A DNA stretch of 9,384 nt from Deltaproteobacteria bacterium (GTDB lineage: Bacteria; Myxococcota; B64-G9). Shown one piece after another: positions 5,151 through 9,384 of this stretch. The stretch is from positions 1 to 9,384 of the forward strand of contig JAUVAM010000076.1 in NCBI GenBank assembly GCA_030591745.1, in the 5' to 3' direction. How positions within the stretch are numbered: the first letter of the stretch is position 1; each line of letters begins with the position of its first letter. A program made the translations under genes and the position numbers. Under the pieces are notes generated by a model. The model was not told where the DNA came from, ran no database searches, and was given only the letters and a program-made list of their open reading frames with translations.

Positions 5151-7811
5151 ATGTCGATGAGAAAACTCAGTTTTGCATGGAAGATGTGGGGCTTTGCGTT
5201 CCTCGGTCTTTTTGTTTTCGCTTGTCAGCCGGATGCACCGACCTGCCTGGATGATTCCTGCGCGAACGACTATCTGGAACAAGTCGAGATCTCCGAGGAC
5301 CTGGTTTTCGCCCAGGACGATCCAAACTTCCTCTCCGCCGTCGTCGAGAAAGATCGGCTCATATTCACCGGCCAGGGGCCTGCCTCGCTCTTCTCATACA
5401 AGGTGGGTGACGTCCTGGTCTCTTCCGGGCATAACCCCGGCTTCATCCGCCGCGCGGAGCAAATCAGGATAGACGGCGACGAGCTGATCGTCGAGACCTC
5501 CGAGGCCTCAATGTTCGACGTGGTCGCCGGCAATTGGGAGCGCCGGATCTCATGGAATGAGGTCAGCGGAGCGCCCATCATCCTGGATGGCGCGGGCCAC
5601 ACCGTCAAGCCGCTCGACCCAAAACAATTTGCTCAACTCCAGCAGCCGCTTGAATTTACTCCAGGCGCGGGTGTGTCTGGGATGATCTATTTCACTGATC
5701 TCGACGGCAAGCTGCATTTCAACAATGTGAAGCTGGCCATTACCGTTCAGCAGGATTGCGACGGCACCCCCGCGCAATGCAACGGCGGCCATTGCAATAG
5801 CGACTCGGATTGCAAGGCCGGTTTTTCTTGCAAAAACGATAATGATCCGGATGACGGCGAGATGGAGGGTGAATGCGCCTACTCGGCGGGTGTCCTGTCG
5901 GGCGAGTTCTCGGTGTCCATGACCGGGTATCTGCAGTTCAAGCCCGACCTGGTTGTCTCGACCGAAACTTCATGGCTATCTGTCAAGGAGCTCGAGTTTT
6001 ACTTCCAGGGCAAGCTTGACTTGAATGTGGAGGAATTAAAGTTCGCTTCCTCCATCAGCGCCACAAAAGGCCAGCAGTGGACCCTGGGCTCCGCCCGCTG
6101 GGAGGTCCCCTTGCCAATCGGTCCCATCGTTTGGCCCATGGCTGTCAAGTTGTCGTTCTACACGGGCTGGGAACTGAAGGTTGAGGCAACGGGCGAGGCC
6201 ACGACAGGCATGCAGGTCACTTCCGAGGTCAAGCTCGGTGGTTTGTATAAAAAGGGAGATGGGTGGAGCTTGATCAAGGAGAAGAACTTCAGCTTCTCCA
6301 GCAAGCCCTGGGAAACGACCCTAACCGGCAAGATAGCGGCCAAGCTCTATTTCAAGCCCGAGTTGCTGGTCGAAATAGTCAGCCATACGGGCGTCGGCCC
6401 CTCCCTCGACCTGGAAGCGTCTTTGAACGCGGTCTATAATTTCCTGCCCGAACGCTGCCTGGAAATCTTCTTCAACCTGGCCGCGACCTTTAAGTTCCAG
6501 GCAGGCGTCCTGGACAAGGTCTCCATTGATGATTGGTCGCCGGGTCCGTGGCAATTGTACCGCAAGGACATCTACAACAACTGCAAGGAGAAGGTCTGTA
6601 AAAAGGAGAAGGTCCCCGGCGACAACTCCGAGGAGATCTGGTGGTGGGACAATACGAAGAGCGCCCTGGTGCCAGCGGATGAACATGGCCTGTTCTCCAA
6701 ATGCGAAGCCAAGGATCCGCCCATGGATTGCTGCGCTGGCGAATGCGTCGAGTTTTGCGGCACGGGCAACCTTGAGGGCCTGGTCGTAGACATGGATGAT
6801 GAGAACATCAAAATCGAAAACGCACATGTCGTGCTTAAGGATTCCAGCGGCACCACCAAGTTTGACGACCACACCCCGGCCAGCGGCGTGTACCGGGTCG
6901 ATGATCTCAACGCTGGAGTCTACTCGCTGAGCATCACGGCAACCGGCTACTACGACTACACCTCCTCGGTCAGAATCCGCACCGACGAGACCACCTACGA
7001 GTCCAAGCTCAAGGCCATTCCAGAGAGCTGCAACATCGACGGCACCGTCTCCGGCGTGGTGACGGATGCCACAACCGGCGACCCGCTCGGCGGGGTGGAA
7101 CTCAAGTTCATCAAAACCTCTTCAGGAGCAACCATCACGACCACGACCACGGCGGAGGATGGCACCGGTTCCTACAAAACGGAGCCGATTCCCGTCGACT
7201 ACTACAAGGTAAAACTGAGCAAAGACGGCTACATCACGCAGACAATCGATAACGTCAGCGTCTGCGGCAAAGATGACGACGATCCCGACAACGATGACAC
7301 GGTGCAAAACGCCACCCTCAGCCCCATCGATGGCCACTTCCATGTGGTCTTACAGTGGGGCAATTCGCCGAAGGATCTCGATCTGCACGCCACCACACCC
7401 GATGGTGAAAACATCTTCTATCGCTCCGCCTGCACCGGCTCCCGCGACGAGTCTCCGTTCATCGCGCTGGATGTGGACGTCAGGGAGGGTTACGGGCCCG
7501 AGTCCATCACCATCACCCAGTTCCAAACAGGTGGCAGCTACAGCTTCTACGTGCATAACTACGGCGGACAAAATGACGATGAGGATAGTGGCTCGCTCAG
7601 CAGCTCGGGTGCGAAACTCGTGGTCTCCGACCAAATGGGAGAGGTCATTCGAGAGTTCAACGTGCCGGGCAGCTGCAGTGCCTACTTCTGGCATGCCTTC
7701 GAGGTGAGTTTCGACGCCGACGGCAATCCCAACATTTCCGCACAAAACTCCTGCGGTGGCGGTGACAACCCCGCGGACTTCCCTGACTCAACTCAATGTA
7801 GCCCCCCCTGA
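5151..7811 (+). CDS. Large multidomain lipoprotein with YfaP/DUF2135-like C-terminus
   Basis: The product has 886 residues and a lipobox V-F-A-C (Cys25). Residues 45-125 hold a beta-rich unit with G-D-V-L-V and G-F-I-R-R-A-E-x-I, a pattern I know from large myxobacterial surface proteins but cannot name. A cysteine-rich insert with six Cys follows (203-242). Residues 245-480 are beta-strand-like with many aromatic residues and resemble no family I recognise. After a second Cys cluster (about 478-536) come two carboxypeptidase-regulatory-like/CnaB-type folds (540-611 with G-L-V-V-D; 630-722 with G-V-V-T-D-A-T-T-G-D-P-L-G-G-V), then a YfaP/DUF2135-like domain (729-856) with L-Q-W-x5-D-L-D-L-H and G-Y-G-P-E-S-I-T-I. 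Such modules suggest an adhesive or structural envelope protein. AGGAG lies eight bases before ATG 5151; the longer frame from 5100 would spoil the signal peptide, and ATG 5157 is possible. Confidence 0.88.
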   Translation: MSMRKLSFAWKMWGFAFLGLFVFACQPDAPTCLDDSCANDYLEQVEISEDLVFAQDDPNFLSAVVEKDRLIFTGQGPASLFSYKVGDVLVSSGHNPGFIRRAEQIRIDGDELIVETSEASMFDVVAGNWERRISWNEVSGAPIILDGAGHTVKPLDPKQFAQLQQPLEFTPGAGVSGMIYFTDLDGKLHFNNVKLAITVQQDCDGTPAQCNGGHCNSDSDCKAGFSCKNDNDPDDGEMEGECAYSAGVLSGEFSVSMTGYLQFKPDLVVSTETSWLSVKELEFYFQGKLDLNVEELKFASSISATKGQQWTLGSARWEVPLPIGPIVWPMAVKLSFYTGWELKVEATGEATTGMQVTSEVKLGGLYKKGDGWSLIKEKNFSFSSKPWETTLTGKIAAKLYFKPELLVEIVSHTGVGPSLDLEASLNAVYNFLPERCLEIFFNLAATFKFQAGVLDKVSIDDWSPGPWQLYRKDIYNNCKEKVCKKEKVPGDNSEEIWWWDNTKSALVPADEHGLFSKCEAKDPPMDCCAGECVEFCGTGNLEGLVVDMDDENIKIENAHVVLKDSSGTTKFDDHTPASGVYRVDDLNAGVYSLSITATGYYDYTSSVRIRTDETTYESKLKAIPESCNIDGTVSGVVTDATTGDPLGGVELKFIKTSSGATITTTTTAEDGTGSYKTEPIPVDYYKVKLSKDGYITQTIDNVSVCGKDDDDPDNDDTVQNATLSPIDGHFHVVLQWGNSPKDLDLHATTPDGENIFYRSACTGSRDESPFIALDVDVREGYGPESITITQFQTGGSYSFYVHNYGGQNDDEDSGSLSSSGAKLVVSDQMGEVIREFNVPGSCSAYFWHAFEVSFDADGNPNISAQNSCGGGDNPADFPDSTQCSPP

Positions 7812-7821
7812 ACCGGCATCA

Positions 7822-7857
7822 AGGGACTGGGTCGGGACATTCCCCGGCCCAGTCTTT
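7822..7857 (+). terminator. Hairpin downstream of the large lipoprotein gene
   Basis: A 12-base-pair stem with one G-T pair (7825-7836 with 7843-7854) encloses a six-base loop. It can be lengthened by AAG/CTT-type pairs at the foot. It sits 10 bases after the stop codon. The following T run is only three bases, so it may be an imperfect intrinsic terminator or an mRNA-stabilising hairpin. Confidence 0.6.
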
Positions 7858-7905
7858 GAGTTGCGTTACGTTTGAACTCTAAAACAGTCAAGTGTGAGGG
7901 TGGTC

Positions 7906-8853
7906 ATGCGACAACTCGGGTTCTTTTTGGCAACGACTTGTCTTTGCGCATTGGCGTGGGGAATGGTTGCTTGCTCTTCGAACAACAACAACGACAATGA
8001 ATGCAGCACGGACAAAGACTGCGTCTGGCCGCAGGCATGTATCGACGGCCACTGCGTTGGGGGCGGTACCGATGGGGGTGACGGTGAAGACGGGGGGGGC
8101 GGAGGAGATGGCCCAAATTGCGATCTCTCATGTCCGTGGGGATCCAGCTGTGCCTGGAACGCGGAATTGCTCATGATGTTCTGTCAGGATGCAGAGGGCA
8201 ACAAAATCGGCCCCAGCCGAAGCTACTATGAGAGCGGTGCGCTCATGAGCGAGGCGACCTTCAACGAAAATGGCGAACTGGACGGCCTGGTGACAACCTA
8301 CTATGAAAACGGGTCCATCCGTTCGACAGGAACCTTCACCGATGGAGAGGAAAACGGGCTTTTCACCTACTACTACGAAAACGGCCAGAAGTCGCAAGAG
8401 GGCAATTACGTCAATGGGGTACCGGAAGGCACCATGACGAGCTGGTACGAAAACGGGAACCTCATGTCCAGGGGTGAATTGATCGGCGGTGCAGCCAACG
8501 GCCTCTGGACTTATTGGTACGAAAGCGGGAACAAGGAACGAGAAGGCATCTACATGGAGGGATTCTGGTGCGGCGCGTGGTCATTCTGGTTCGACGGCGA
8601 TCCTGTATGCCTCGACGAGGCATGTCAGGTCATGAAAGCAGGCTCCTACGACACCAGCTATGAATGCGGACCGTGGGCTTTCTATCACAGCAATGGCAAC
8701 ATGAGCGCCGAGGGAAGCTATTTTGGCATCACCGTGGAAGGGGAGGCGCTGCGCTGTGGATCCTGGACCGAGTATGATTTCTCTGGGACAGTCTCGGGAA
8801 CGCCCTCCTACGATGCATGCCCGACCGATGCCCTTTGCGGCTCTTGCGAGTAG
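7906..8853 (+). CDS. MORN_2 repeat lipoprotein with cysteine-rich head
   Basis: The product has 315 residues and a lipobox ending V-A-C (Cys23). An Asn-rich linker (24-30), a C-x5-D-C type cysteine module (33-50), a Gly/Asp linker (51-70) and a second Cys group (72-93) precede eight MORN_2-like repeats (about 100-315). Repeats 1-5 are regular, with Y-Y-E-N-G turns. Repeats 6-8 each open with C-G-x-W (Cys222, 254, 284) and contain insertions. It is strongly acidic: about 45 Asp/Glu against 10 Lys/Arg by hand count. ATG 7906 is chosen over GTG 7894 because AGGGTGG lies just upstream of the ATG. It belongs to the same repeat family as the gene at 3623 but is membrane-anchored. No convincing promoter is seen after the upstream hairpin. 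A scaffold or recognition role at the cell surface is inferred. Confidence 0.88.
   Translation: MRQLGFFLATTCLCALAWGMVACSSNNNNDNECSTDKDCVWPQACIDGHCVGGGTDGGDGEDGGGGGDGPNCDLSCPWGSSCAWNAELLMMFCQDAEGNKIGPSRSYYESGALMSEATFNENGELDGLVTTYYENGSIRSTGTFTDGEENGLFTYYYENGQKSQEGNYVNGVPEGTMTSWYENGNLMSRGELIGGAANGLWTYWYESGNKEREGIYMEGFWCGAWSFWFDGDPVCLDEACQVMKAGSYDTSYECGPWAFYHSNGNMSAEGSYFGITVEGEALRCGSWTEYDFSGTVSGTPSYDACPTDALCGSCE
8092..8099 (+). repeat. G8 homopolymer in linker of MORN lipoprotein gene
   Basis: Eight G bases encode part of the Gly linker (residues 63-65). Loss of one base gives a stop at 8176 and gain of one gives a stop at 8231, both before the MORN array, so slippage would switch the repeat domain off. 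Confidence 0.8.
8203..8850 (+). repeat. Array of eight MORN_2-like coding repeats
   Basis: Five regular units of about 72 bases share near-identical short DNA blocks (for example TACTATGAAAACGG and TGGTACGAAAACGGGAA). They are followed by three longer, cysteine-bearing units. The closer DNA similarity suggests more recent duplication than in the array at 3788-5008. Confidence 0.8.
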
Positions 8854-8866
8854 GATATCGATATCC
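8853..8866. repeat. Perfect 14-base palindrome overlapping a stop codon
   Basis: GGATATCGATATCC begins on the last base of the TAG at 8851-8853. It lies about 40 bases ahead of the ATG at 8906. It could be an operator for the small lipoprotein gene. One palindrome of this length is about what chance gives in a window this size, so the call is weak. Confidence 0.3.
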
Positions 8867-8905
8867 ATCAACTTCAGATTTAAACATATTCACAAGGAGC
8901 ATATG

Positions 8906-9244
8906 ATGAATCTTCTTCAGGCTGGGGCGGCATTGCTCACGATGAGCGTTTTGATCTTTGCTTGCGGCGAATCGGATACGGGCGACGACGTGGACTGCCG
9001 GGGCGATACCGTTTGCGAAACTTGTCTCGATGACCCGCGAGAACCTTGGTGTTACTCGGATGCCGCCGGTGATGCGGAAGACCCTGACATGTGTGAGAAT
9101 ATCACCACCTATTGGGGCGTGGAGGCAGCGACCGTGGAAGCTTACTGCATATACGAAATCGCCAAGGCCACCAAAAACTGCGATCTTTGTTCGCGGGTCC
9201 AAGACTCAGATGTAAAGAGTATGTGCAACGACGATTGCCATTGA
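8906..9244 (+). CDS. Small cysteine-rich lipoprotein
   Basis: This 112-residue protein has a hydrophobic leader and a lipobox L-I-F-A-C (Cys20), followed by an acidic spacer. Ten further cysteines lie at 31, 37, 40, 49, 63, 81, 92, 95, 107 and 111, consistent with five disulfides. The centre (63-95) is predicted helical from its composition, and the ends carry C-x2-C pairs (37/40 and 92/95). It resembles no family I can name; a saposin-like fold was considered but the Cys spacing does not fit well. AAGGAG lies six bases ahead of ATG 8906 and only three ahead of ATG 8903, which decides the start. It follows the MORN lipoprotein by 52 bases on the same strand and may be co-transcribed with it. 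Confidence 0.82.
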   Translation: MNLLQAGAALLTMSVLIFACGESDTGDDVDCRGDTVCETCLDDPREPWCYSDAAGDAEDPDMCENITTYWGVEAATVEAYCIYEIAKATKNCDLCSRVQDSDVKSMCNDDCH

Positions 9245-9312
9245 CGTCCCTGGAAGATCCTCGTTCCGGGTTGCTGATTTCTGAAAACCTCACGCAGGCC
9301 CTGGAGTAAACC

Positions 9313-9384
9313 ATGACCGCGCATCGCCGGATGCTATACGCAGCCTTTGTCTTGTTCTATGTTGGGATGTCGGTCCTTGGATGC
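9313..9384 (+). CDS. Lipoprotein signal peptide, gene cut by right edge
   Basis: An open frame of 24 codons reaches the window end. It begins with Arg-containing residues, has a hydrophobic core and ends exactly on a lipobox S-V-L-G-C with Cys24. GGAG lies six bases before the ATG, so this is a real gene start and not noise. It begins 68 bases after the previous stop on the same strand and continues the run of lipoprotein genes. Nothing can be said about the mature protein. Confidence 0.75.
   Translation, partial: MTAHRRMLYAAFVLFYVGMSVLGC

Noticed and set aside
7858..7905. Promoter ahead of the MORN lipoprotein gene (TTGCGT at 7861)
   Set aside because: No -10 hexamer lies at a suitable distance; the nearest AT-rich stretch is only about 11 bases away.

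Overview
The window is chromosomal DNA of fairly high GC that looks like a Gram-negative bacterium of the old Deltaproteobacteria (Myxococcota, Bradymonadota or a relative). This is an inference from style: many lipoproteins with cysteine-rich modules and Asn/Gly/Asp linkers, MORN-type repeat proteins starting with a Cys-Pro-x-Gly/Trp-Cys module, and a lipoprotein ending in a YfaP-like domain. No RNA gene, CRISPR array, insertion sequence or integrase was seen.

Left part (1-2139, minus strand): a compact three-gene operon. It encodes an EI24/CysZ-like membrane protein (2139-1291), a stand-alone NFACT-R (DUF814) domain protein whose start overlaps the end of the previous gene (1304-891), and a lipoprotein that runs off the left edge (861-1). 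Transcribed away from it is a 278-residue radical SAM protein (2227-3063), probably from a leaderless mRNA. The 87-base gap between them carries an inverted repeat made of two TATGCT-type -10 boxes.

Right part (3082-9384): every gene encodes an exported protein. A 129-residue cysteine-rich lipoprotein (minus strand, 3471-3082) is divergent from a plus-strand series: a secreted, strongly basic protein of 17 MORN_2-like repeats (3623-5011); an 886-residue multidomain lipoprotein with two carboxypeptidase-regulatory-like folds and a YfaP/DUF2135-like C-terminus (5151-7811); a hairpin; an acidic MORN-repeat lipoprotein (7906-8853); a 112-residue cysteine-rich lipoprotein (8906-9244); and the signal peptide of another lipoprotein cut by the right edge (9313-9384). 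Good sigma70-like promoters can be read for the divergent pair at 3471/3623 and ahead of 5151.

How they may work together: the 3.6-9.4 kb block reads as a cell-envelope surface locus, with lipid-anchored modules rich in disulfides and repeat scaffolds. Two MORN proteins of opposite charge flank a large lipoprotein. No enzyme, secretion machine or immunity-toxin pair is visible, so no defined function can be assigned. The most unusual points are the leaderless radical SAM promoter in an inverted repeat, the EI24/NFACT-R coupling, the homopolymer tracts (A8, A9, G8) inside the MORN genes, and the cysteine-capped MORN arrays.
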